NCBI RefSeq assembly: GCF_000300275.1
Contig: NZ_AMRN01000004.1
Span: forward strand, 1 to 64,000
DNA from: Thalassospira profundimaris WP0211
Lineage (GTDB): Bacteria > Pseudomonadota > Alphaproteobacteria > Rhodospirillales > Thalassospiraceae
Direction: 5' to 3'
DNA: 64,000 nucleotides
Below, piece after piece: positions 28,150-36,701 of this stretch (within the stretch, counting starts at the first letter, position 1; each line of letters starts with the position of its first letter). The position numbers and the translations under genes are program-made. The notes beneath the pieces were generated by a model, which was given only the letters and a program-made list of their open reading frames with translations, did not search any database and was not told the DNA's origin.

Positions 28150-29025
28150 ATGCGCCTGTCATCCTCCCTCCGCCGGACTGCTTCCGCTCTTGGCTGTGCT
28201 GCCGTAACGGCACTGGCCATGAGCGGCTTTCTTGCCACCGGTGCCGCGGCGTCCTCGGCACTTGATGACGGCATTTCTGCCTATCGCCACGGGGAGTTTG
28301 AAAAGTCGGCCGATATTCTGGCACCACTGGCCAAAAGCGGTGATGCCACCGCGCAATACCTTCTGTCTTGTCAGACCATCAATGGCGTTGGTGTTACTGC
28401 CAACGAAGATGCCGGCTGGACGCTGATGGAACAGGCATCCGAGAACAACAATCCAAATGCCAGTGTTGTTATGGCTAGGCGCCTTGAGGCGATGGGCGGT
28501 GACAAAGACAAAATTCGCGGCCTATATATTGCCGCCGCCCAAAAGAACAACACCCAGGCGATGCTGTGGCTGGCCCTTGATGCGCTTGATCGCGGCGATG
28601 CGGCACAGGCCGAAGCCCATCTTAAACAGGCGTGGGAACTTGGTGATCCGCGCGCGGCAACACTTCTTGCCAACCGCTTTGCCAAAAGTGATGTCGATCG
28701 CCTGACATATTTGCGCCGTGCTGCCCAACATGGCGAAATGCGCGCGGCTGCTTACCTTGCCGAAGAAGCCCGCACGGTTGATGACAAGGCCGAAGCCGTT
28801 GGCTGGTGCGCAATTGCGACCGGCATGCCCGGCCATAACGAAGATGTCGACTGGAAAACCATCGGGGATGCGGTCGAAAAAAACTGCGGCCAGTTTGACA
28901 AGGACCTGTCGCCCAAAGACCGCGCGATCAACCGCGAACGCGTCGATCATTTCCTGTCCGAGTTCTTCAAGAATTATGAGCCGTGGCAGCCGTGGCGGGC
29001 CTGCGCGGTGCCAACATCACGTTAA
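28150..29025 (+). CDS. secreted Sel1/TPR-like repeat protein
   Basis: The 291-residue protein has a signal peptide (ALGCAAVTALAMSGFLATGA, cut near AAA-SSA). Helical repeats follow from about residue 37: YRHGEFEKSADILAPLAKSG, DATAQYLL, EDAGWTLMEQASENNNPNAS and so on, in the roughly 36-residue A-x-x-x-L-x-x-x-x-x-x-G pattern of Sel1-like repeats. Such proteins act as periplasmic scaffolds, and the partner is unknown. It stands downstream of glpV but after a strong hairpin. Its 3' end overlaps the convergent hypothetical gene by nine bases. Confidence 0.82.
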   Translation: MRLSSSLRRTASALGCAAVTALAMSGFLATGAAASSALDDGISAYRHGEFEKSADILAPLAKSGDATAQYLLSCQTINGVGVTANEDAGWTLMEQASENNNPNASVVMARRLEAMGGDKDKIRGLYIAAAQKNNTQAMLWLALDALDRGDAAQAEAHLKQAWELGDPRAATLLANRFAKSDVDRLTYLRRAAQHGEMRAAAYLAEEARTVDDKAEAVGWCAIATGMPGHNEDVDWKTIGDAVEKNCGQFDKDLSPKDRAINRERVDHFLSEFFKNYEPWQPWRACAVPTSR

Positions 29026-29931
29026 GCGCCCAGGCCCGAACCCGAATGCATTTCCCACCATATCAGAGAAACCTCTGCCACCTAAAAGCACGGCCCACAA
29101 AAACAGGGTAATCAGTACCAACACGATCTTGAAGGTGACATCAATACCCTTTCGGATTTGAAGTACGACGGCCTTGTTGTGCTTAAGCACCGTTGCGGCA
29201 AGCAAGCAACCGCCGGCAATTTGAATCTGAGTAGATGCATTGGCCTCTCCGCCGTACCAGCCAAGCGCACCAAGTGACAACTGCTGGCCCAGAAACCCGA
29301 TATGCTTGATTACCAGACTGGCTTTTTCAAAGAACCCATCGGACTCTCGCCATTCAACACGCGGCGACCCGTTATGACGCCAGTCCGAAATCCACAAAAT
29401 GAATGACGACAGCATCCCGGCATAACCAAGCCATATTTCATGGCGGTTATCCTGCTCTCCGACAGCAGTGGCTTGATATATCATTGCCGAGTTTACCATC
29501 GTGACCACATCTTCAAGTGACAGCGCACTGCTGACCAACAATATCTTGGCCAGGGCAAAATACAGGCGCGCAACTTGCCCCCAGGTCAGATCAAAATCAC
29601 GATTGTCAATGGTAAGTTCAGAAAGCTCGATAAAGTCGTCTTCGTTGATTTGTTCGGCATCTTCATTCTGCACATGCCACTCGAAAGCATATCTCGCGGC
29701 TTTGATCATTTTGACGATTGTAAGCTCAAGTCCGGGCCCTTCGTAGTTGACCCCGTGCACAACCGCGTTGAACATCTCGTTGAAATGATCGGTGATGGCT
29801 TTCTGAACTTGCGCCAACGTCTGCGATGTTAGCCCCACTGCATTGTTCGGGTCACTCATCCACACATCAATTGCCTTGGCGACGACAGCATGATCAGAAG
29901 CCACTTTTTGGGCTTGAATATAATAGGGCAT
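29017..29931 (-). CDS. hypothetical membrane protein, unknown pair partner A
   Basis: I do not recognise the family of this 304-residue protein. Residues 1-130 are soluble and acidic, and are followed by hydrophobic segments near 115-135, 165-185 (LGYAGMLSSFILWISDW), 230-250 and 265-285 (IVLVLITLFLWAVLLGG). The C-terminal tail is Gly-rich. It follows the coiled-coil gene with a 3-base gap and an AAGGAG site, so the two form a translationally coupled pair. The region looks more AT-rich than neighbouring genes, which may indicate transfer. Function is unknown. Confidence 0.75.
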   Translation of the reverse strand: MPYYIQAQKVASDHAVVAKAIDVWMSDPNNAVGLTSQTLAQVQKAITDHFNEMFNAVVHGVNYEGPGLELTIVKMIKAARYAFEWHVQNEDAEQINEDDFIELSELTIDNRDFDLTWGQVARLYFALAKILLVSSALSLEDVVTMVNSAMIYQATAVGEQDNRHEIWLGYAGMLSSFILWISDWRHNGSPRVEWRESDGFFEKASLVIKHIGFLGQQLSLGALGWYGGEANASTQIQIAGGCLLAATVLKHNKAVVLQIRKGIDVTFKIVLVLITLFLWAVLLGGRGFSDMVGNAFGFGPGRLT

Positions 29932-29934
29932 CGA

Positions 29935-30570
29935 TCAGGCTCCTTTTCCAAGCAATATGATGGCAAGGTCATCAAGAATTTTTTCCGTCTTGGTCGTGTC
30001 GAATTTCATGACTTCCGACAATTTCGGAACAGCAATTTTCATATCTGCAGGGGATGGCTTTTTCGGATCATCTGAATGATCTGAAGGCTGATCACTGTGC
30101 GTGTCCGAGCTTGGCTTTTTCACGACCTGAAGAGCGTCCCTGAGCTGTTGCGTCGCCCTATCAAGCGAACTATCGACCGCCTTTGAAATCTGCTTCACAT
30201 TCTCAAGAAGCTGGCCATCAAGGTTGATTTGCTTTTTATCGAGTTCGGTCAGTGCACCCTGTTCAATCGTTGCACTTTTTTTGATGGCCGACACGCGCTC
30301 GCCTGCAATTTGTTCAAGCGTTTGGTCCAGCGACCGCACAGCGATCGTTAACATCTGCCCCGAACGTTCACAGTTATCGAGCTGCGATGCAGGGTCGGAA
30401 ACAGGACCCGCAGTTACCTTTGCGGTCAGGGTTTCAATATTCGTAACCGTCGTTTCGATCTGGGTGAAAACGCTACTGACCCGTTTGCGCATATCACTTG
30501 TCAGCAGTTTGGTTGCCCCGCCGATATAGGTGTTGAGCACCAGCTGCAGTGACTCACCATAATTACTCAT
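29935..30570 (-). CDS. hypothetical coiled-coil protein, unknown pair partner B
   Basis: The 211-residue soluble protein has helical heptad-like stretches (residues about 25-60 and 75-150), a charged Ser/Asp/Pro-rich linker (KKPSSDTHSDQPSDHSDDPK, 151-170) and a short C-terminal globular or helical tail. There is no signal peptide. It resembles methyl-accepting or laminin-like coiled coils only in composition, and no family is claimed. It is the first gene of the two-gene unit with the membrane protein, suggesting a cytoplasmic partner to a membrane component. Confidence 0.75.
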   Translation of the reverse strand: MSNYGESLQLVLNTYIGGATKLLTSDMRKRVSSVFTQIETTVTNIETLTAKVTAGPVSDPASQLDNCERSGQMLTIAVRSLDQTLEQIAGERVSAIKKSATIEQGALTELDKKQINLDGQLLENVKQISKAVDSSLDRATQQLRDALQVVKKPSSDTHSDQPSDHSDDPKKPSPADMKIAVPKLSEVMKFDTTKTEKILDDLAIILLGKGA

Positions 30571-30653
30571 GTAGCAATCCTTTCACGTCATCGCCTTGTA
30601 AATGACGCGGGGATACGGGTTTTGTGATGCTGAATATTGCCGGGCGGCTCTTA

Positions 30654-31307
30654 TTATCGGTTCGACGCTCTATCAGACATTGCGATATGATCTGACAGCG
30701 CGGCATTCACTGCACGCAGATCATCTGGCGTATTGACGTTGGTAAACGGCCCCAACCCGGAAACCTTATCTTCAAACACCACCCGCGGCGCATCCAGCGC
30801 CTGCAATGGCCCGCGCACCCGCCGATCATCGGACGCCAGCAGGCCGGCAATCACCGGGGCGGCATCGCGGTGCCAGATGCTTGAAAGGTAATGGTCGCGC
30901 TCGGCATGGCTGGCAAAGGCCGCCTTCGCCCCTGCATCCTCGGCTGCGGCCTGCAAACGCCCCACCATATCAAGCGGCACAATCGGGCAGTCGACCGGGA
31001 AGGTCACCAGCCAGTCGATACCATCTGGCAACGCCTGCAAGCCTCCCAGAATACCCCCCAGCGGCCCCTGCCCCGGTTTGGGATGATCGGCCACCACTGG
31101 CAAGCCGTAATCCGCAAACGCCTCCGTCCCGGTATTGGATGAAATCATCACCTGATCGCATTGGGCTTGGGCAACATCAATCACCCGCCCGATCAGGCTT
31201 TTCCCCGCGACCTCGCGAAACGCCTTGTTCCCGCCCATACGTCGCGCTTCGCCCCCGGCCAGAACAAGGCCAAGGGTTGAGACATGTTGGGATTGGGGCG
31301 TGTTCAC
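30654..31307 (-). CDS. mobA: molybdenum cofactor guanylyltransferase
   Basis: A 217-residue nucleotidyltransferase with the MobA loop LVLAGGEARRMGGNKAF at residues 15-31, PGQGPLGGILGGLQ near 78, and the metal-binding TFPVDCPIVP near 100. It attaches GMP to molybdopterin to make the dinucleotide form needed by DMSO-reductase-family enzymes. The start is GTG at 31307. It stands alone; no other moa/mob gene is adjacent. Confidence 0.93.
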   Translation of the reverse strand: MNTPQSQHVSTLGLVLAGGEARRMGGNKAFREVAGKSLIGRVIDVAQAQCDQVMISSNTGTEAFADYGLPVVADHPKPGQGPLGGILGGLQALPDGIDWLVTFPVDCPIVPLDMVGRLQAAAEDAGAKAAFASHAERDHYLSSIWHRDAAPVIAGLLASDDRRVRGPLQALDAPRVVFEDKVSGLGPFTNVNTPDDLRAVNAALSDHIAMSDRASNR

Positions 31308-31503
31308 GATAAGACCAAACCTTTGACGGGGGCGAATAACCAGACGCCCTCATCATAATCCAGTGCGCCCGCCCATGCATCTGTCGTCTTGTCACCGAAG
31401 CATTTTCTATGGTCGCGCCCTGATGTTGCACTGCATCATTTTTACATTGTCGCCCTACGGGCATTGATTTAGAGTGATTAAAGACTTTGCGACTTCCGCC
31501 TTG

Positions 31504-31549
31504 ATACCGGACGACCGGTATTCCTGATCCGATCAATGGGGACGGCCCC
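31504..31549 (+). promoter_or_regulatory. guanidine-II (mini-ykkC) riboswitch
   Basis: Two adjacent small hairpins carry the diagnostic ACGR loops: ATACCGG-ACGA-CCGGTAT at 31504-31521 and GGGG-ACGG-CCCC at 31538-31549, with a 16-base linker. This is the full plan of the guanidine-II class, in which two ACGR hairpins dock around guanidinium. An AGGAGG ribosome site follows 7 bases later, fitting control of translation. The gene controlled is an SMR exporter of the SugE/Gdx type, as expected. Confidence 0.9.
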
Positions 31550-31567
31550 GCAAGACAGGAGGCCCCC

Positions 31568-31888
31568 ATGGCCTGGACAGCGTTGGTTATTGCCGGATTT
31601 CTCGAAATTTGCTGGGCGATTGGCCTGAAATACACCGAAGGCTTCACCAAGCCCATTCCAAGTGCCCTTACCATAGCCGCAATCGCCGCCAGTTTCTGGC
31701 TGCTGTCGATTGCCATGCGCACCATCCCGATCGGAACGGCCTATGCGATCTGGACCGGCATCGGGGCGGCGGGTGCGGTGATCTTTGGCATCATCATGGT
31801 CGGCGAACCCGCCAACCCCGGACGATTGGTCGCTATCGCGCTGATCCTTTCCGGGATCGTGATGCTGAAATTGTTCAGTCCGAGCTAA
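31568..31888 (+). CDS. gdx: SMR-family guanidinium exporter (SugE/Gdx)
   Basis: The 106-residue protein has four membrane segments and the small multidrug resistance fold: essential membrane Glu13 in [13 protein letters not shown], and [14 protein letters not shown] in segment 3. The SugE branch exports guanidinium in exchange for protons. The guanidine-II riboswitch directly upstream makes that function much more likely than drug efflux. AGGAGG sits 5 bases before the ATG. It ends at a convergent terminator. Confidence 0.93.
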   Translation: MAWTALVIAGFLEICWAIGLKYTEGFTKPIPSALTIAAIAASFWLLSIAMRTIPIGTAYAIWTGIGAAGAVIFGIIMVGEPANPGRLVAIALILSGIVMLKLFSPS

Positions 31889-31926
31889 CCCTTCGTACGT
31901 AAAAAAAGCCAAACGGCAGATAGACG

Positions 31927-31958
31927 AACGGCGCAGCCTGTGACTGCGCCGTTGATTT
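31927..31958. terminator. convergent terminator
   Basis: The stem AACGGCGCAG / CTGCGCCGTT with a 7-nt loop is followed by a T-containing tract. It separates gdx from the convergent DUF606 gene. Confidence 0.7.
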
Positions 31959-31965
31959 CCATTGT

Positions 31966-32433
31966 TTAGCTGGCCGCACGTCGTTCAAATTTGCGATTGC
32001 CGAGATACACAAAAACCATCGCACCCAGCAGCAAGGCAATTGCCGCCCATCGTTTCGGGTCCAATGCAATCTGATCATTCCCGAGCCATGCAAAATTATC
32101 GATCAGCAAACTCATTGCAAGCTGTCCGGAAATCACAGCAACCGTCGCAGCAGCAATACCAACACGTGGCACGGCAAACACCATTACCACAATATAGCAG
32201 ACGCCAAAAAAGGCGCCTGTCAGCTGCCACTTGGGGGCGTCAAGCAATGTCAGTTCCTGCGGCGGCTGAACAAACAGTACCAGTAAGATACTGATTACAG
32301 CGCCAAGAACAAATGTCAGCCAAGCGGTGCCCAACACGCCCGCAGCCGCCCCAAGCCGCCCGTTCACAGATGATTGCACCGACAGCGCACAGCCACCGAG
32401 CAACGCGATAAGAATAACAAAAAACGTAACCAT
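31966..32433 (-). CDS. DUF606/YdcZ-type small DMT transporter, subunit B
   Basis: The 155-residue, five-segment membrane protein of the DMT superfamily matches the DUF606 half-transporter pattern (QSSVNGRLGAAAGVLGTAW near residue 20, QLAMSLLIDNF near 104). Proteins of this length need a partner, and the gene before it encodes a paralogue, 8 bases away, so a heterodimeric exporter is likely. The substrate is unknown. A LysR gene is divergent. Confidence 0.85.
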   Translation of the reverse strand: MVTFFVILIALLGGCALSVQSSVNGRLGAAAGVLGTAWLTFVLGAVISILLVLFVQPPQELTLLDAPKWQLTGAFFGVCYIVVMVFAVPRVGIAAATVAVISGQLAMSLLIDNFAWLGNDQIALDPKRWAAIALLLGAMVFVYLGNRKFERRAAS

Positions 32434-32441
32434 CAGTCACC

Positions 32442-32873
32442 TCAGTGGATAAGCCAGAGTGCCAACGCAATCAGGATCAATGCGCCAAACCGATAACGAT
32501 CTACCGGTTGCTTTTGCACACCAAAGGCACCGTAATGATCCAACAACAGACTTGCGCCGAGTTGTCCAAACAGGATTGCAACCATTGTTGCGCCAACACC
32601 GATAATCGGCGTGGTGGTGGTAATGACAACGACATAGACCGGACCTAAAACACCACCCGTCAACATCCAGCGCGGTTGCGCAAACAATTGTGGCAAAGAC
32701 CGATTGCGGGCGAACACCAGCGCCAGTGACAACAGCAAACTACCAACCAGAAAAATGCACAGGGTCGCGGACATGTGTCCGACATTCTCACCCAACGGCC
32801 CGAGTAGCCCTGCCTCGACAGACAGCCCCATGCCCGCTGCAAACACGATGAGCAATATCAATATCTGCTTCAT
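32442..32873 (-). CDS. DUF606/YdcZ-type small DMT transporter, subunit A
   Basis: The 143-residue membrane half-transporter is related to the following gene: FGQLGASLLLDHYGAFG aligns with SGQLAMSLLIDNFAWLG of the partner. It has five predicted segments. ATG 32873 follows GGAG; an upstream extension to 32927 runs into the divergent LysR promoter. The pair probably arose by duplication and works as a heterodimer. Confidence 0.85.
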   Translation of the reverse strand: MKQILILLIVFAAGMGLSVEAGLLGPLGENVGHMSATLCIFLVGSLLLSLALVFARNRSLPQLFAQPRWMLTGGVLGPVYVVVITTTTPIIGVGATMVAILFGQLGASLLLDHYGAFGVQKQPVDRYRFGALILIALALWLIH

Positions 32874-32957
32874 TTCAAACTCCGTTAACTTGCAACGGAA
32901 CATACTTTGCACCAAACTGGGCAACAATTACCCGAATTTGGAAATTACTTTTGCAAA

Positions 32958-33896
32958 ATGAGCAGAGATATCACCCTTCAGGCGCTGCGCCTTTTTATTG
33001 ATGTGGCAACACAGGGCAGTTTCAGTGACGTTGCCCGTCGGCGCGGCCTGCCGACATCTTCCGTGTCACGCCATATCAATGCGTTGGAAACCCGCTTGGG
33101 GCACAAACTCCTTGTGCGCAATACCCGTGCTGTCAGATTGACCGACGCCGGAACCCGATACGTGCATGAAGTTCGCGAAATTCTGGCCGCACTCGATATT
33201 GCCAGCGACGCGGTCAGGGGCAATGCCACCAAGCCTCAGGGAAGGTTGCACATCAACGCACCCGTTGCATTTGGGCGCCATCACATTGCACCCCATCTTG
33301 CCGAGTTCCAGCACCGTTTTCCCGGCATAGAAGTTGACCTGACCCTCACAGACGCCTTTATCGACCCGATTTCAGAAGGGGCCGATGTGGTCATACGCAT
33401 CGGGACACTTCGTGATTCCAGCCTTGTCAGTCGAAAACTTGCCGCGCAGCGCTACGTCGCTGTGAGTGCGGCGTCATATCTCGAGCAACATGGCGCACCA
33501 CCAACCCCCGACGCGCTCGCCGACCACAATTGCCTTGTTTACAAGGGGGCAAACGGGGAAATGCCATGGCTCTTTCGCAAGGGAAATGAGCCTTTCCGAC
33601 CCTATCGGGTAAAGGGTTCACTACGCAGCAATGATGCCGACAGCCTTATTACCGCAGCACGTCAGGGACAGGGGATTATTCTGTTCCCGACATGGCTTTT
33701 ACACGAGCACATCCGCCAAAAACATCTCTTGCCGATCCTGACCGACTGGCAAGCAGAAGCCTATACGATAAACGATGCCATTCATCTTCTGTTTCCGGAG
33801 AACCGAATGCGTTCGCCCAAGGTAACTGTCTTTCTGGACTTTCTTTCGGAAGCTACGGGAAAACCGCCCTACTGGGATCGCCTGGCCTTATCGTAA
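32958..33896 (+). CDS. LysR-family regulator
   Basis: The 312-residue protein has an N-terminal helix-turn-helix (LQALRLFIDVATQGSFSDVA, RRRGLPTSSVSRHINALETR) and a LysR substrate domain with GRLHINAPVAFGRHHIAPHL. It belongs to the AaeR/CrgA-like branch. Divergent transcription from the DUF606 pair, with about 84 bases between starts, suggests it controls that exporter. The effector is unknown. Confidence 0.92.
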   Translation: MSRDITLQALRLFIDVATQGSFSDVARRRGLPTSSVSRHINALETRLGHKLLVRNTRAVRLTDAGTRYVHEVREILAALDIASDAVRGNATKPQGRLHINAPVAFGRHHIAPHLAEFQHRFPGIEVDLTLTDAFIDPISEGADVVIRIGTLRDSSLVSRKLAAQRYVAVSAASYLEQHGAPPTPDALADHNCLVYKGANGEMPWLFRKGNEPFRPYRVKGSLRSNDADSLITAARQGQGIILFPTWLLHEHIRQKHLLPILTDWQAEAYTINDAIHLLFPENRMRSPKVTVFLDFLSEATGKPPYWDRLALS

Positions 33897-33971
33897 GCCC
33901 GTTGGTCACGCAAATATTGCTGCGCCTGGACTATGTTTTGCCAACCTTGGTGAGCCCATGTTGCAAACAGA

Positions 33972-34004
33972 AAAACGGGGCAACCGATGGCTGCCCCGTT
34001 TTTT
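33972..34004. terminator. bidirectional terminator
   Basis: AAAACGGGGCA / TGCCCCGTTTT stem with a 9-nt loop and T-runs on both strands, between lysR and the convergent dihydropyrimidinase gene. Confidence 0.9.
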
Positions 34005-34025
34005 GATGGATCGTGCTCGATTGGC

Positions 34026-35477
34026 TTAGACGCCAGCTGGAATACCGCTGCGTTCAACCTTGCGCGGGGAGGTGATTTCTTTCCATTTGGAAAGCGCCTT
34101 GTTGACGGCCGGATACGGTTCGCGGGCGATGAATTCGCCGTCGCCGCATTTGGCAAGAACCACACCTTCTTCAGCCGCAATGCGACCGCGGCTGAGCGTA
34201 TAGCGCGGAAGGCCGGTGACCTCGATGCCTTCAAACACGTTGTAGTCAATTGCCGACTGCTGGTGTTTGGCGGTGATGGTTTTCGACGCCTTCGGATCCC
34301 AGACCACAAGGTCGGCATCCGCCCCGACAAGGATCGCACCCTTGCGCGGATAGATATTGAGGATCTTGGCAATGTTGGTTGAGGTTACGGCCACAAACTC
34401 GTTCGGGGTCAAACGGCCGGTGCCAACGCCATAGGTCCACAGAAGCGGCATGCGGTCTTCAAGACCACCCGTACCGTTCGGAATCTTGGTGAAGTCGCCA
34501 ACGCCCATGCGTTTCTGTTCCGTGGTGAACGCACAGTGGTCAGTCGCGACAACCTGCAGGCTGCCCGATGCCAGACCATTCCACAGCCCATCCTGATGTT
34601 CCTTGCTGCGGAACGGCGGGGACATGACGCGACGTGCGGCGTGATCCCAATCGGCGTTTTTATATTCGCTGTCATCGAGAATAAGGTGCTGGATCAACGG
34701 CTCGCCAAAGACGCGTTTGCCGTTGGCACGTGCGCGACGGATGGCTTCATGCGCCGGTTCGCAGGATACATGCACGATATAAAGCGGCACATTGGCCATA
34801 TCGGCAATCATGATCGCACGGTTGCAGGCCTCGCCCTCAACATCCACAGGCCGTGAATAGGCGTGGGCTTCGGGCCCGTTGTTGCCCTCGGCCAGCAATT
34901 TCTGCTGCAGGGTGGCGACCACGTCACCGTTTTCGGCATGTACCAGCGGCATCGCGCCCAGTTCCGAGCAGCGCGAGAAGGATGCAAACATTTCATCGTC
35001 ATCCACCATCAAGGCACCCTTGTAGGCCATGAAGTGCTTGAAGGTGTTGATACCCTTTTCCTGAACGATGGTCTTCATTTCATCAAAGACCTGCTCGCTC
35101 CACCAGGTGACGGCCATGTGGAAGGAGTAGTCGCATACCGCCTTGGAGGATTTGTTATCCCAGGCTTGCAGCGCTTCGAGCAGCGACTGGTTCGGCGCCG
35201 GCAGGCAGAAATCGACAACCATGGTCGTGCCACCGGCAACGGCAGCCTTGGTACCGCTTTCGAAATCGTCTTCGGAATAGGTGCCCATAAAGGGCATTTC
35301 CATATGGGTATGCGGATCAATCCCGCCGGGCATCACATAGCAGCCGTCGGCCTCGATCACCTTGTCCCCGGTCAGGTTGTCCCCGATGGCGGCAATCTTG
35401 CCGTCTTCGATCAGAATATCGGATTTGTAGGTCAGGTCGGCGGTAACGATGGTTCCGCCACGAATAACCATGGACAT
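34026..35477 (-). CDS. hydA: dihydropyrimidinase
   Basis: A 483-residue amidohydrolase. Metal ligands are visible as DPHTHMEM (HxH), the carbamylated Lys in FMAYKGALM, His in VHAENGDV and HVSCEPAHEA, and the catalytic Asp in VATDHCAF. It opens dihydrouracil and dihydrothymine to N-carbamoyl-beta-amino acids, the second step of the reductive pathway. It is downstream of an ABC importer on the same strand, and the other steps are encoded within 13 kb. Hydantoins are a usual side substrate. It ends at a strong terminator. Confidence 0.95.
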   Translation of the reverse strand: MSMVIRGGTIVTADLTYKSDILIEDGKIAAIGDNLTGDKVIEADGCYVMPGGIDPHTHMEMPFMGTYSEDDFESGTKAAVAGGTTMVVDFCLPAPNQSLLEALQAWDNKSSKAVCDYSFHMAVTWWSEQVFDEMKTIVQEKGINTFKHFMAYKGALMVDDDEMFASFSRCSELGAMPLVHAENGDVVATLQQKLLAEGNNGPEAHAYSRPVDVEGEACNRAIMIADMANVPLYIVHVSCEPAHEAIRRARANGKRVFGEPLIQHLILDDSEYKNADWDHAARRVMSPPFRSKEHQDGLWNGLASGSLQVVATDHCAFTTEQKRMGVGDFTKIPNGTGGLEDRMPLLWTYGVGTGRLTPNEFVAVTSTNIAKILNIYPRKGAILVGADADLVVWDPKASKTITAKHQQSAIDYNVFEGIEVTGLPRYTLSRGRIAAEEGVVLAKCGDGEFIAREPYPAVNKALSKWKEITSPRKVERSGIPAGV

Positions 35478-35605
35478 GGATGGCTCCTTGTCTGTCTGAG
35501 TGGCGAAAAGTTGCGGGCCATCCCGGCATTTCGCCCGTTATCTCCAAACACCCCCGAGGGTATTCAATCAGTATTCATTTGATCGTCATAGTCCTGGAAG
35601 TCATC

Positions 35606-35637
35606 CCGTCCGGCGAAGCCAAAACTCCGCCGGACGG
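35606..35637 (-). other. hairpin after the ABC binding-protein gene
   Basis: Perfect 10-bp stem CCGTCCGGCG / CGCCGGACGG with a 12-nt loop and no T-run. It is placed between the binding-protein and dihydropyrimidinase genes, where it may stabilise the upstream message. Confidence 0.6.
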
Positions 35638-35659
35638 ATAAAAGTCACAAGATGGAAGC

Positions 35660-36640
35660 TTACATCTTGTCGGTCACGGCGTGGGTCCAGGCACCTTCCG
35701 GTTCCTTGGTGATCACCGGATCGGAACCACCCGAAAGCAGGCTGTCAACGGTACGCTGATAGGCTGCTTCATCGAGAACCGCAGAATCACCCAGCAGTTT
35801 GGCGATTTCGGTCATCATGCGGACCTGGTGTTTTTCGGTCTGGGCACCGGTCATGTCGTTATCAAGAACGATCATCGCGGCGTCTTCCGGGTTTTCCTTG
35901 GCCCAGTTCCAGCCCTTCATGCTGGCTGCAACAAAGCGCGACATTTTGTCGACGAATGCCGGATCCGAAAGGTTGTCTTCAAGAACATAAAGACCGTCTT
36001 CGAGGGTTGCGACACCCTGATCTTCGTATTTGAAGACCTTAAGGTCATCAGCCGGAATACCGGCATCAATCACCTGCCAGTATTCGTTATAGGTCATGGT
36101 TGAGACGCAATCGGCCTGCTTCTGGATCAGCGGATCAACGTTGAAGCCCTGCTTAAGCACGGTCACACCATTTTCGCCGCCATCGGTCGGAATGCCGAGT
36201 TTCGACATCCAGCTCAGGAACGGATATTCGTTACCGAAGAACCAGACACCAAGGGTACGACCCGGGAAGTCATCCGGGCTTTCGATCCCGGTTTCCTTCA
36301 GGCAGGTCAGCATCATGCCCGATTTGGCAAACGGCTGTGCGATGTTAACCAGCGGCACACCCTTTTCGCGCGATGCAAGGGCCGACGGCATCCAGTCAAT
36401 GATCACATCCGCACCACCACCGGCAATTACCTGCGGCGGGGCAACGTCCGGACCACCCGGATTGATGGTCACATCGAGGTCGGCTTCTTCGTAGAAACCC
36501 TTGTCGAGTGCCACATAGTAGCCTGCAAACTGGGCCTGCGTGACCCATTTAAGCTGCAGGGTTACCTCGTCTGCTGCCATCGCCGAAAACGATGCCAACC
36601 CGAAACTCAACCCCATAGCAGTCGAAATAAACTTATTCAT
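35660..36640 (-). CDS. NMT1/ThiY-type ABC substrate-binding protein
   Basis: The 326-residue exported protein has a signal peptide (STAMGLSFGLASFSAMA, cut before ADEV) and the NMT1/THI5 fold (LQLKWVTQAQFAGYYVALDK, KGFYEEADLDV). The family binds pyrimidine-like molecules such as hydroxymethylpyrimidine precursors. Here, with two permeases, an ATPase and the reductive pyrimidine enzymes, it probably captures a pyrimidine, a dihydropyrimidine or a hydantoin-like compound. Start 36640 is fixed by the signal peptide and GAGGAG upstream. Confidence 0.9.
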   Translation of the reverse strand: MNKFISTAMGLSFGLASFSAMAADEVTLQLKWVTQAQFAGYYVALDKGFYEEADLDVTINPGGPDVAPPQVIAGGGADVIIDWMPSALASREKGVPLVNIAQPFAKSGMMLTCLKETGIESPDDFPGRTLGVWFFGNEYPFLSWMSKLGIPTDGGENGVTVLKQGFNVDPLIQKQADCVSTMTYNEYWQVIDAGIPADDLKVFKYEDQGVATLEDGLYVLEDNLSDPAFVDKMSRFVAASMKGWNWAKENPEDAAMIVLDNDMTGAQTEKHQVRMMTEIAKLLGDSAVLDEAAYQRTVDSLLSGGSDPVITKEPEGAWTHAVTDKM

Positions 36641-36701
36641 TCGTCGATGTCTCCTCAGGTTGTAGTCAAGTCCTCCCGACGGGTCGCCTTGTTTTATGCC
36701 T

